Assembly: GCA_001723645.1 (NCBI GenBank)
Contig: MDLC01000002.1
Location: forward strand, 89,361-153,360
Direction of reading: 5' to 3'
From: Candidatus Endobugula sertula
GTDB lineage: Bacteria > Pseudomonadota > Gammaproteobacteria > Pseudomonadales > Cellvibrionaceae
Length of the DNA: 64,000 nt
Both the position numbers and the translations under genes were made by a program. Below are positions 38,801-45,200 of this stretch, piece after piece. Each line of letters starts with the position of its first letter. Positions within the stretch are counted from its first letter, which is position 1. The notes under the pieces were generated by a model, which did not search any database, was not told the origin of the DNA, and was given only the letters and a program-made list of their open reading frames with translations.

Positions 38801-39191
38801 CTTCGTCTTTAGGTGTATGCAGTTGAGTAATATAGCGGTACAGGTCTATCGCCTGACTGTTGGCATAGCCTTTGCCACCAATACCGAGAATATCGGCCAC
38901 TACCAGATCATTCACAATATCAGTAAGGATTTCTGTACCACGAATGGCTAATATTTTTTTGCCCGTGGTTTGATCTTCAAAGACAGTGGCACTAAAACCG
39001 CTGGCAGTGTTTTCTTGTTGGTTTAATAATTTATATTTTTCTGAGAAATTTTCGGATTGGATTATAGAAAAACCAGCTCCTTGATCTTCACTGTATAAAT
39101 TTTGAGCCAGCCTATCTTTACTAAGAGCACCATAAGAGGCCACGGACGTACTTAATAAATCAGACAACTGCTCAATATTTAAATTAGGCAT
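26877..39191 (-). CDS. Giant multidomain RTX protein (lipase-like, LysM, S8 protease-like, P-domain)
   Basis: A 4104-residue T1SS substrate without Sec signal. Domains in order: lipase/alpha-beta hydrolase with nucleophile elbow GHSLGGHLG (about 188); LysM (about 448-500); Ca-binding EF-hand-like block (about 775-920); first RTX array (about 1000-1180); cadherin-like domain (about 1235-1325); subtilisin-like S8 domain (about 1345-1655) with His in NHKTTVAG and Ser in GTSFSAP but Glu in place of catalytic Asp (GVFEEG); proprotein-convertase P-domain (about 1675-1810); coiled coil (about 1880-2060); then some 2000 residues of GGxGxDxL arrays mixed with DTITDFD-type beta modules and an acidic C-terminal export signal. 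GGAG precedes the ATG. Expected to be secreted and to fold with calcium outside the cell; adhesin-enzyme or antibacterial/cytotoxic action cannot be told apart. Confidence 0.93.
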   Translation of the reverse strand: MPNLNIEQLSDLLSTSVASYGALSKDRLAQNLYSEDQGAGFSIIQSENFSEKYKLLNQQENTASGFSATVFEDQTTGKKILAIRGTEILTDIVNDLVVADILGIGGKGYANSQAIDLYRYITQLHTPKDEAITYTPSELVSLYSLQHGAEFAENSYKTLQHLHEFQQFAAELTVDYGLGLLDFETIDVTGHSLGGHLGYMAGRFFPQLVDNIVTLNAPGFYERGDELLTDLGFASLDNERITAINAEGDVVSQLGSIHPGTTINIAQEVGEAGYDSVVANHSSVNGLDALNLMSVLARLDTSLSNDPAGLLSHLISSSTYEEERHYEILLDQVRYIVLGNHVDATPIGDREAFYRHMDELIHSSEFQTLEGKIQLTEGPKTPPFSTEDSNTTNIYASVYGEDNVIALDTFGDASFQWIDKSDGFLLDLIDKERSELQSIVDFIKEHHNETYTIQSGDSISAIAKDLGMTTQELVDANLWLQGDPENGIASRISDDGQFILIKPGETLTIPDDKKTLASLQYETDANDNIIYITRGNDGVDSESTEGSRTVDVVKKDASASLVAALEENNGLSTEQNAHNWFQTVGNTFSGWVDNTADFIVDVASGIGNILSGTFSTMTGWVSGLLNHNDSSTDQSLADNSRLDLEIRTDLEFDFEQRQEESGGNVVGDADWEARMSTINDDGMANTEPGKIVSDGHRPGNHELVDDALSDAMDRNTVRITQQQEQPQQDSGFFESVGHAVGSAVSTIGNVITGAVSAVGNFFSSVLNNTGLFGGREEVVNVDPLAVDLNGDGTHYNDSHAVFDVDNDGYAENTGWIHRSDGIVVHDVDGDGKINDITETISEFYGSEKGTGQNEQFADGLDALASLDSNNDGVFDANDEMFSTLRVWQDNNGDAKTDAGELSTLTEVGIASIDLNKTISDRERLEGNVVLSRSTYQTATGETREVAAVDFATNSIGYEWNDVADGLEIHTEDGKSSSFVVDSTEGKTVDLAEKGVNSAYGNVGDDTLIGDENDNWLIGGAGSDTLKGGAGNDLLGIDANDKQENIDGGEGVDIARIISDEGVSLNLAATNIEVANGGAGNDVLVGGGNANVFISGGDGNDVIIGGHADDALSGENGDDFIDGSYGDDVIRGHKGSDVLIGNEGNDYLDGGLEDDALKGGAGKDILIGGAGNDLLDGAEGFDVVKYSESYANFDIQKTAEGFEVTHSDTGDKDTLTGIEKIRFSDFDLDLTETNFAPTPVRDKIDYDGSQKTFTITAAQLLNNDKDIDGDALTITNVLNAIGGTATLNDDGSVIFSVKDGFMGVASFDYEIEDEHGIQAEVSVRGDQSGQTATMRASVQLRDSNNPEDELFYDQWYLHEINVKGAWEDYSGKGISIGVFEEGAINYTHHDLDDNITKDHKKTLEFNEVENFSNHKTTVAGVIAAERNGEGAVGVAYDATLEGHSWDSEGLSHMKGYDIANNSWGFADSFADNVLYNQKAIDFTAHIEEAVKEGRDGLGTAVVFAGGNDRQTGGNSNYHNLQNSTNVIATGSINKAGDLGKLQQASDPFSSPCANILVSAPGSDINTTANLLTNDNGSTFGSEYESAQGTSFSAPIISGVIALMLEANPELGYRDIQKILAYSAKKVEDANTDWQTNSADDWNGGGLHTSHDYGFGNIDAYTAVRLAETWNTQNTDKNVSYKLVGGNAVNQQVADGSTVDITIEVTDQISIEHVELRLDIDHKNVSDLTITLISPDGTRSIMVDKPYVDTDGNQLTPSQIADYVGGKDFIDFIFSSTNHYGETSQGTWTLRIEDTHGNHIGGVLNSYKLGLKGSEEGGSDTYIYTGEFGSLTETERLVLSDDDGGIDTINTAGIFTNTVIDLNAGEISHIAGKEVLIAGATKDAKYDELKSSIAVKEETLLEKQNNLTQKQQALQSKQEEYTNINSRIGEKYNQYTDKKAEYDAAVSLVNQKQEWFDNHTYLSSFKVGATYHVYKNNTTGKIVDLSGDELEKKTNEYNNAVSDYQQKQTELNMIIGEYGHLLTRKDELPSEIATLETEVSDLSSQINQIEPELNFAKEYVELVDNGKASTIENATTGDGNDIVIGNTLNNIINAGRGNDNITTGEGNDIVIVKVKAGDHDVIKDFDTAQDKIDLGESVDSFSDLILAQQDNHTLITFANGYSITLENTLVSDINSSHFLIGKTNYIFGSANDDIISGSDDSDVIKGGAGDDIIIGNDDDDILDGGAGNDTILGGEGDDTATGGEGNDTLLGGDGNDTLSGDAGDDHVQGDAGDDQLAGGTANDTLLGGSGNDTAMGGEGDDFIDTGAGDDVAEGGAGDDWLQDTGGGDDQFNGGTGDDTLLGGDGNDTLSGDAADDHVQGDEGDDQLDGGQGNDTLLGEGGNDTISGGDGDDHLQGDNWRGIDSGSDLLNGGAGNDTLLGGAGSDHLFGDDGDDIVLGGNDHDIISGGNGKDWLQGDRGNDVANGGAGDDIILGGYGHDTLDGKAGDDWVQGDAGDDILNGSDGEDILLGEGGNDILRGGDGDDHVQGDNWANRDAGDDTLYGDAGNDVILGGDNNDKLYGGKGNDYLVGGNGSDTMHGGEGDDVIIDQAFFDRGTNINELYGEAGNDFLQGSKGDDVLSGGAGNNIIHVKNAWRAGSNDVVVITKNTGGSDTLISFDVNQDKIDLTDFGSDLKNITVTGLSNNSDSGSIIELGDSQRILIQGVSSSKITKELFMTHNSEKIDIIRPKDTYEALDSELVNALFKGGEFIIRGKNEESTLVGGDNNDLLSGGKKDDILIANNGDDILHGGDGDNKLDGGAGSDTYIIDGTWNTTVIESYEAGKDTIDLSLLYDISEIKLSKNKKTFAKEKDGNIVFYFEENIILIKDTTYKNINFDDFIGINESDVTREEYRSVVAEDINISVGFGNNFIEGTGTHDAFSLTKKYWGTDVITNFDTTTSRVDVSSWMSKEDTIYDLNISGVDGDTVITFGSDSYQKLVLQGVNPDNLSATNFQFDRSHVMGNENDNVITANGNVKIIDGGDGDDVLTGGKSTKTINGGDGNDIISSKGWAEGSILTGGNGNDIFIVNEDFFKSINIITDFNPIEDKIDLSVIVNSQHFDISKLSDLKIIQNGDDVVIEINRTHNKSKIILQNVDGNYLDTKNFTGIDIDVDIVKINDPEVIGDASSSQGQMLYDDEYNNVIAGGSGNDIIHLNDGDNTINNGEGSDIFIIDRSSSGVDTITDFDVTQDKLDLTQFTEKSYSRIKDFSDLNVAQEGLDTKIIIDHHTVILKDMTSTDLTGANFEGVTDTSAITEDQVLSTNRYDATLIGGSGNNTLSGGQGRDVFVIDDSSSGIDTITDFDITQDKLDLTQFTEKSYSRIKDFSDLSVTQDGVDTKIIIDHHTVILKDMTSTDLTGANFLGVTDTSAITEDQVLSTNRYDATLIGGSGNDSITGYYGNDTLQGGSGNDSLHGEGGADSLFGGEGDDIISGGAGDNTLSGGQGSDVFVIDDSSFYTDTITDFDVVTDKLDLTQFTEQFYSTIKYFSDIDISQYESDTKIVINNHSIILKNIVASSLTIDNFIGITDKLSMTEDQTIIGNFDDNNLVGGLGNDTINGGYGGNDQLTGNVGSDAFIIEQKYAWDGSVITDTITDFTIKEDKIDLTKIWNVTDYDSLKMTESESDVIIHLTDSHQLILQNTNKGQISEDDFILRYKSNSVIDGTDSKDFLTLYGDNNIINAKDGNDNISFTGNGNVVNGGKGDDRIETWSGSDNTLNGGDGDDYLETLSGNYQTLNGGTGNDTLYTLADSTTLSGGKGSDTFEIWHGFSSGKTTIADFTKGDLIDLSKFQVSSIAELNMSQQGNDTLITITRSKSNGITLENTGLSDWLDFFSSVGLDDSFDGIIELSKDNNNLIVTTDDVQAAILENTKLSDVVSQDIVNLYGRDNLDSLNLVTISNDENNGLLIETTTIINHEITLSNVNMTDLEESDFYLRIDGTDGDDVLTGSDRDDYINGKSGDDIIDSGEGSDKLTGGEGSDTFVIKNITPGSFSQKTIEDFQIDYDKLDFSQFDTINSQADFEMNAFERNLWEKGEDGSWHETDETIINVRSADSGIQITGASLEEFTENNFIFE
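28921..29616 (-). repeat. Two 348-bp tandem modules inside the RTX gene
   Basis: The stretches starting at 28921 and 29269 are near-identical copies (116 codons each). They share ITEDQVLSTNRYDATLIGG and FTEKSYSRIKDFSDL with only scattered differences. Identity fades after about 29575. This is a recent in-frame duplication of one DTITDFD-type module, showing that the array length of this protein is still changing. Confidence 0.85.
31300..32640 (-). repeat. Dense RTX nonapeptide array
   Basis: About 450 codons of nearly unbroken GGxGxDxLxG calcium-binding repeats. Within them a longer unit ending in HVQGD or LQGDNW returns several times (near 31600, 32000, 32120 and 32390), with inserts such as DNWRGIDSGSD and DNWANRDAGDD. 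These periodic inserts suggest that blocks of about 35-45 codons were copied as units. Confidence 0.8.
36415..37023 (-). repeat. Duplicated segment, intact copy within the RTX gene
   Basis: This 609-bp stretch encodes the Ca-binding block between the LysM domain and the first RTX array. It is nearly identical to 40991-41608. The outside copy has nine more bases (codons VQL after LNGDG), a form that agrees better with related RTX proteins, so the copy inside the gene has probably lost three codons. Confidence 0.9.
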
Positions 39192-39212
39192 TCTATATTC
39201 TCCATAATTTTA

Positions 39213-39758
39213 TTAAAATAAATTTTTAATCAGTTTTATACTTTCACTCAAATTATAGCAACCAATACCTGATGGTGAATGAAGCAATGTTCTACCTATA
39301 TCAAATATAGAGTAACTATATTTCTTATATGATATTAATAAATTACCGTCTATATCAAAGACTTCATCCATTTGTCTAGTCAAGCGAATTTCATCATCTA
39401 AACGACCACTAGTAAATTTCCATTTATATTTTATGGGTTTATCTATGTCTGCTTGGTTAATCAAATATGAGTCATTATCTCCAGGATGACCACCTAAATA
39501 CTGCATATCATAAAAGGTATCTTTTTTTCTCTTATCCGGATAACGTACAAAATCCACGTACTTCAACTGTGCTGCTGACCGTGCAGAATATTTATCTTCC
39601 GCCATCCACCCCACATTTTTCTCCAGCTTTCCGTAAACCCTTAATCCACCCTCATTTTTACAAAATTGTTTAAATCGATAATAGCCGTAAATATTGTCAG
39701 CAAAAAACAACAATAAAAATAAAGTAATACACGATAAAATAATTAATAGTTTTTTCAT
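39213..39758 (-). CDS. Small membrane-anchored or exported protein upstream of the RTX gene
   Basis: A 181-residue protein with an N-terminal hydrophobic segment (MKKLLIILSCITLFLLLFFA) followed by a soluble part with FKQFCKNEGGLRVYGKLEKN and two Cys. No lipobox is obvious. It ends 21 bases before the RTX start, so it is co-transcribed with the toxin-like gene. Small exported proteins in this position can protect the producer from a lipase or protease, but that role is only a guess from location. I do not recognise the family with certainty. Confidence 0.65.
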   Translation of the reverse strand: MKKLLIILSCITLFLLLFFADNIYGYYRFKQFCKNEGGLRVYGKLEKNVGWMAEDKYSARSAAQLKYVDFVRYPDKRKKDTFYDMQYLGGHPGDNDSYLINQADIDKPIKYKWKFTSGRLDDEIRLTRQMDEVFDIDGNLLISYKKYSYSIFDIGRTLLHSPSGIGCYNLSESIKLIKNLF

Positions 39759-39841
39759 TTATATTGTCACTCTTCTACTTTTATTAAAACAGTGTTAATA
39801 CTGATAACTGAAAAATGCCGCCAGTAGATAAAGTGTGTCGG

Positions 39842-40798
39842 TCATGGAGTCTCTCCTTGAGAAAATACGTTATACTTTTTAGATGAATGGAATAATTGTT
39901 GAAAATAGCGAGATAGTTTCTGCCAGAACGTGAGTGGTGCTTGATAATCCACAAAATGGTGAGGAACCTTATGATTTCCATCAGGCGCATCATCACGTAT
40001 ATAGATATTTCGAGGCCCATCGATACCAATATTTAAGGTAATAGTGGTAGTCACATACTTATCATTCATACCATTGATGCCGGTATATTCTTCATAGCAA
40101 GCAAACCTTATATGATCAGGTTTCTTTCTATCACCACGCCCAATAGTCTGGTAGTGAGTTGTAAAACACCGAATATCAGTAGGGCTAGGAAAGCGAAAAT
40201 AACGCTTTGTTTGACGGGACATTATTGGTACGCCCTGTACCCCTTCCATGCTTCCTGTCGCGGTGCCTGACTGTATATGATTCTCTTTACCCCCTTGAAT
40301 GGTAAATTTTGCCCATAAATCATCGTCTTTATCACGCCGGATTTTGATCTCGGTAGCAAAGTACACATAATCACAGGCACTCTCACCGGTGTACTCAACC
40401 GGTAAAGTCACCTCATAGTGATGATTAGCATCAGGCACTAATACGGCAAAGGTAAAGGCAGGCTTCATTTTGCGTTGCCCTGTACCCCAGTCTTTTTGCT
40501 GGCTTAGGCAGGCTTCTTTATAGGGTGAAGTACTGGCCACATAAATCGTATAAGCCACTGCATATAAGCGCGGGTCTATCGTACCTTTAAGGGTAATGGT
40601 CGTCGGCGAGAGGGTACGATGAGTGGGTGATTCAGATAATGCTACTTCCGGGTGTTTACCTGCCCATAATAACGGCGACACTACCTGCAACAATGCAATC
40701 ATTAATAGGTTGTATATTCTATGGGATAACAAGCTTCGACGGATACTATTATCATCAATAGTGTGGAGATCACACAGTAACTTATCTATTTTTTTCAT
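39842..40798 (-). CDS. Exported protein of unknown function, first gene of RTX operon
   Basis: About 318 residues from the ATG at 40798 (a GTG at 40834 would add 12). A hydrophobic stretch (IYNLLMIALLQVVSPLLWAG) lies 25-45 residues in and may be a long signal peptide. The mature part is beta-rich with several Cys, for example YKEACLSQQKDWGTGQRKMK and GESACDYVYFATEIKIRRD. No motif is known to me. It lies 83 bp before the 181-residue gene on the same strand, so an operon with the RTX protein is likely. Function unknown; periplasmic or surface localisation is inferred. Confidence 0.6.
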   Translation of the reverse strand: MKKIDKLLCDLHTIDDNSIRRSLLSHRIYNLLMIALLQVVSPLLWAGKHPEVALSESPTHRTLSPTTITLKGTIDPRLYAVAYTIYVASTSPYKEACLSQQKDWGTGQRKMKPAFTFAVLVPDANHHYEVTLPVEYTGESACDYVYFATEIKIRRDKDDDLWAKFTIQGGKENHIQSGTATGSMEGVQGVPIMSRQTKRYFRFPSPTDIRCFTTHYQTIGRGDRKKPDHIRFACYEEYTGINGMNDKYVTTTITLNIGIDGPRNIYIRDDAPDGNHKVPHHFVDYQAPLTFWQKLSRYFQQLFHSSKKYNVFSQGETP

Positions 40799-40965
40799 TC
40801 TTATATTTTTTAAACACTCTTTTAATACACGCACTATTATAATGCTGGCTAAACCACTTTATGGGCAATTATTAACTATTAGCAACTACCGACTTGCCAT
40901 TATAAACCATAAAAAAATTTTGTCTGTAGGATATATCTTACATAGCAAACAAAACACATGTTTTT

Positions 40966-41772
40966 TTAAGCAGCGACTTTATCAGCATGACCTTCCAAGC
41001 GCTCACGGTCAGAGATGGTTTTATTCAGATCAATCGAGGCAATGCCCACTTCAGTTAAGGTGCTTAGCTCACCGACATCGGTTTTAGCATCACCATTGTT
41101 ATCCTGCCAAACCCGCAAGGTAGAAAACATCTCATCATTCGCATCAAAAACGCCATCGTTATTGGAATCCAACGAGGCCAACGCATCCAAACCATCGGCA
41201 AACTGTTCGTTTTGGCCTGTGCCTTTTTCACTGCCGTAAAATTCAGAAATGGTTTCGGTAATATCATTAATTTTTCCATCACCATCAACATCGTGCACCA
41301 CAATGCCATCACTGCGATGAATCCAACCGGTATTTTCGGCATAGCCGTCATTATCCACATCAAACACGGCGTGTGAGTCGTTGTAGTGGGTAAGTTGTAC
41401 TCCATCACCATTGAGGTCAACGGCTAAGGGGTCTACATTCACAATCTCTTCGCGCCCACCAAATAAACCCGTATTATTTAATACACTGGAGAAGAAGTTG
41501 CCTACGGCACTAATAGCACCCGTAATGACATGACCAATCGTGCTGACAACACTACCAACCGCATGACCGACACTCTCAAAAAAGCCGGGGTCTTGTTGCG
41601 GCTGTTCTACTTGCCATAAGGATAAATGTTGTTCAACTCTTTGAGAGTTGGCTAGAGGATAATCGGGTGTATGCTTCACCGTTTTTCTCTCACCGACCCA
41701 AATTAGAGGAGCACAATGAACTACACACAAATCACCCAAAAAAACGATACCAAAGGTATTAAAACACCTCAT
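40966..41772 (-). pseudogene. Truncated copy of an internal RTX-gene segment
   Basis: The open frame of 268 codons matches the giant RTX protein only over 40991-41608 (QQDPGFFESVGHAVG through ISDRERLEG). At the C-terminal side it ends after HADKVAA. Its first 55 codons run antisense through the IS30 relic and resemble nothing. It has no start with a ribosome site, no export signal and no RTX array. It is best read as a fragment left by duplication or recombination, which could still act as a donor for gene conversion into the RTX gene. Confidence 0.8.
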
Positions 41773-41818
41773 CAGGTATTGTTAGGAGTTAACCCAACGG
41801 TTGCACTTGCGAGTTGAA
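41632..41818 (+). mobile_element. Deleted IS30-family element (relic or MITE-like)
   Basis: About 187 bp bounded by TTCAACTC (41632-41639) and its reverse complement GAGTTGAA (41811-41818). Inside is a 33-codon frame (41716-41817, preceded by AGAGGAG) that joins a transposase-like start MNYTQITQ to a transposase-like end KTPHQVLLGVNPTVALAS. Both ends recall IS30-family transposases as I know them (MxYTQLTxEERYQI... and ...KTPxQVFFGxNPPVALAS). The whole catalytic middle is absent. It abuts the end of the RTX duplication. Confidence 0.6.
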
Positions 41819-42278
41819 TCCGCGTCTTACGTTAAGGTATGACTATCCGCTTTATTTTTCATCCCCTCATTACATCAAATATATTTGAAAGTTAGGTTAG
41901 TAGCAGACAACAAAAATATAAGCAATAGACCCGCAATATAACGGATACTTCATAGAGCCTTCTGCCAATCTCAGTCTCTGCATAAAACAGACTCATCAAT
42001 TTCTCAAATTACTTTCATGGAATTAAACAATCTATCTTTTCCATAAAAAATTTATTGGCGTATTTTTTATTTTTTAAACTATATCTGTCACTTAAAAAAG
42101 CAATTCATTTCGTCTAAATCATCTTGCGATGATCATTTCGATTATTATTGACATTTTTTATATTATTCTCAATAATTAGATTAATAATCGATGACCAATA
42201 ACAATTTTTTCTGTCAAACTGATATTTTTTTGTTTCTATTCATTAGATAAATTTTTCTTCTTTAAAGCCATAATAAAC
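41819..42278. other. AT-rich intergenic region with promoter
   Basis: This 460-bp stretch has stops in all frames I followed and no gene. Its left end touches the IS30 relic. The right half is very AT-rich and holds the promoter at 42148-42176 for the 1534-residue protein. Confidence 0.7.
42148..42176 (+). promoter_or_regulatory. Sigma-70-like promoter
   Basis: A perfect TTGACA (42148-42153), exactly 17 bases, then AATAAT (42171-42176, five of six consensus). Transcription would start near 42183 and leave a leader of about 95 bases before the ATG at 42279. Confidence 0.6.
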
Positions 42279-45200
42279 ATGTTTATAAAAAAATTTTTCT
42301 TTATGTTTTTTTTACATTATTTTTTATTTTTTGCTTCTCTATCTCAGGCAAATATTGTAAACCCTGTCGTTGATGGAGTAAAAGTGGTTGCCCAAAATAT
42401 TGATGGTACAACGGGAGTCTGCCTGCGTAATAAAGAGGAGAAGTGGAAGCTTACAGACTCAACTGACGAAAAGTTGATCGATGATTTTATGCAAGAGAAT
42501 TGTAATCCAGAGACACAAGATGATTTTAATTATAAAAGCGAGTCTTCGATCACAAAGGACGATGAAGTAGCGGTAAAATTAAGTAGTGATTCAGATGAAG
42601 CAAGCTTATTTAAATCAGTATTACCTGACAGTTTGACTGAACAGTTAACCGAAAGCATAGCAGAAAAAACAGCAGAGGAGGTCAGTGGCGAGTTGGCAGC
42701 AAAAGTGGCGGCGGAGACCGTAGCGGAAAGTAACCCCTTGACAGAGGTATTAATGAATCTGGTTATGTGTGCTATGCAAGGTGTTCAGGAAGCGGCTACC
42801 GGACAAAATCCCTCGACTGACCCTGACGCAGCCAGACAACTTTTTGATGCGTGTACAGGCCCGATAGGCATGATTGACCAACTGATTCAGTTACTTGCAC
42901 AAGCCATCCAGGCGATTGAAAAACTGGTCAATGCAGATCGTGATTTTATCTGGATAATTCAAGAGCGGCAAAACACGGTATTAACTGCTCTGGATGCGGT
43001 TGAAGATGACATTCACAATATGTCGGTATTAGTTGGAGAACACCATAGGGCGGTTGCGAATAATGTGGCGACAAGTTTCCGCGGTCTTCTGGATGATAAG
43101 ATAGATGATAGCTTATATCAGGATGCCAATATTTTATTTGGGATAGACAATAGAGATCGCTGTTCCGCTATAAGAACCCAAGTAAAATCGAAAGTAAGAC
43201 TTATCAGGAACGCACCGCGAAATGGTTCTTTTTTAGCTATTGCGTTTTTATTCACCAAAAGTACTCCTTCTGTTTTATCTGGCATTAGATTTGCCACTAA
43301 AGTTTCAGGAGTGTCGGGCTATGTATATGACGGTTACGACTTCAGGAATGGTAATCGGATCACTCCCTACTTAGCACCACAAGGTTTGGCTCAAACCCCA
43401 TATATACGAGCATTGGCCGTTGAGACCATCACTTTTTACTACAACTCGGATGGCTTGATTAAAGGATTATCTGTCGATAATAAACCATATGAAGAAAGAG
43501 CTGCACCAGATTTTTCTTTTGGTGATACCAGTGGTGAAAAGCATGAAACAATACTGTTTAGACGGGATACGGGTGAAAATAAAATTCGTTTTGGTCGTGA
43601 GTTTGATTCTGTAGAACTGACATACCACGACCCATTTTCAGATAAAGCCATTCGTGGTTTGACGGCCATAACGTTTAAGCGAGACAACAGACTGTTAACC
43701 GCTGACTCAACCAGCACAGCAGTGAAGCAAAAACAATTTACCAGATTATACAAATGTGCGGGAGATCAACTAAAATCTGATTTGGCTTTCTTAAATGATA
43801 CCAACTTCTCTACTAACCTTGGGATTTATCTTCACAAGCTTCAAAGAGTCATTAAGAATAAGAATACTATCGCGGGCCATTTGCAAACGGTTCAACAAAG
43901 TTTACTTGAAAATCATCGTCAGCATATGTTAAGTCAATTGTCCCGGTACAATACCGAACAATATTTAAAAACTGGTGATACTCGCAAGGAAAATCAGCTA
44001 TACAATCTGAATCAGAAAGTGATTAGTGCATTGGAAAAACAGGAGGATGAAGTTAGGAAGAATCATCCCTATCTTGAAAAAAACCACCGTGATATCCCTT
44101 TTGATGATGGCATTTTCGAAAGAGGTCACTATGTGTTTATTCCTTTAGGTCCTTACTTTGCTGGTCGCGCGCTTAATAATGAACCGGTCATTCCCTTTCG
44201 TGTTGAACTCCCCTTGCTTGACCGACGCACAGCAGAAAATATAGTGGATGCGAAAATCTATGAGCATGGTGTATTGAACAAATATATGACAGCCATTCCC
44301 AAGCTGACACCCGTAACAATTTCACGGGATAAAGCGTTATTAACAAATTTACTGGCAGTGGATAACTATAACCAATTTTTTATTGCATCGAGTGAAAATT
44401 TAGGCTTGGTTAATGAAGAGGCATTTATACAATATTACTACCAGCCACTACTTAAGCGTTACTTTGATCCCAGCCTGGATCGTTTCCCTGTTCTCAAAAA
44501 ACTGATTAGCGATGCGATGAACAGGACAGTTAAGAACTACTCCGCTTTATATAGCCAATTGAATTCTTTGGGTAATGCTATGGCGTTGAGAACTTGTGCC
44601 ACTGATTGCCGTTTGTATCCAGAAACAACGAGTACAGATAAGATAATACCCCGTTATCAGCGTGTATCCGATAACGACTTGATTAATCGATATCTATCCA
44701 CAGAAGAATGGGAACATCGCTATACCGAGTGGGATATCAATACCGCCGCCTTTGATGCATCAGTGGTCACCTTGCCACTTTCTGGCGCAAAAATAAGGGT
44801 GCAGCAGCACAAAACGTTCTCCGACGCACACAGAGCGCTGGTTTACTGTCCTGCCGATGCGAAACTGCGGCCCAACAAGCTTTTTATCGCAGAGGAAATT
44901 AATCCCCATTTGGTCGTAGAAGAAATAAAATCTTTTGCTGTTACACCAGGGTTGTGGTGGTTATACGGGGCGGGTAATAACAGCCTGGATTATATAGCGC
45001 TCAGTGTCTGTGGTATTTCTGCAAGTGTGACGCCAACAAGTACCAGTACAGGACAAGACCCGGTGGGTTCTGCCTGGGTAGAAAAAAACTACACTGATAT
45101 TGCAAAGGGCATGACTTATACGATTTTGACCGGCACATGTCACAGCAACGCTGAACACAATCCGGGGGCAGCCTTTGAATTTATTCAATATACTGATGGA

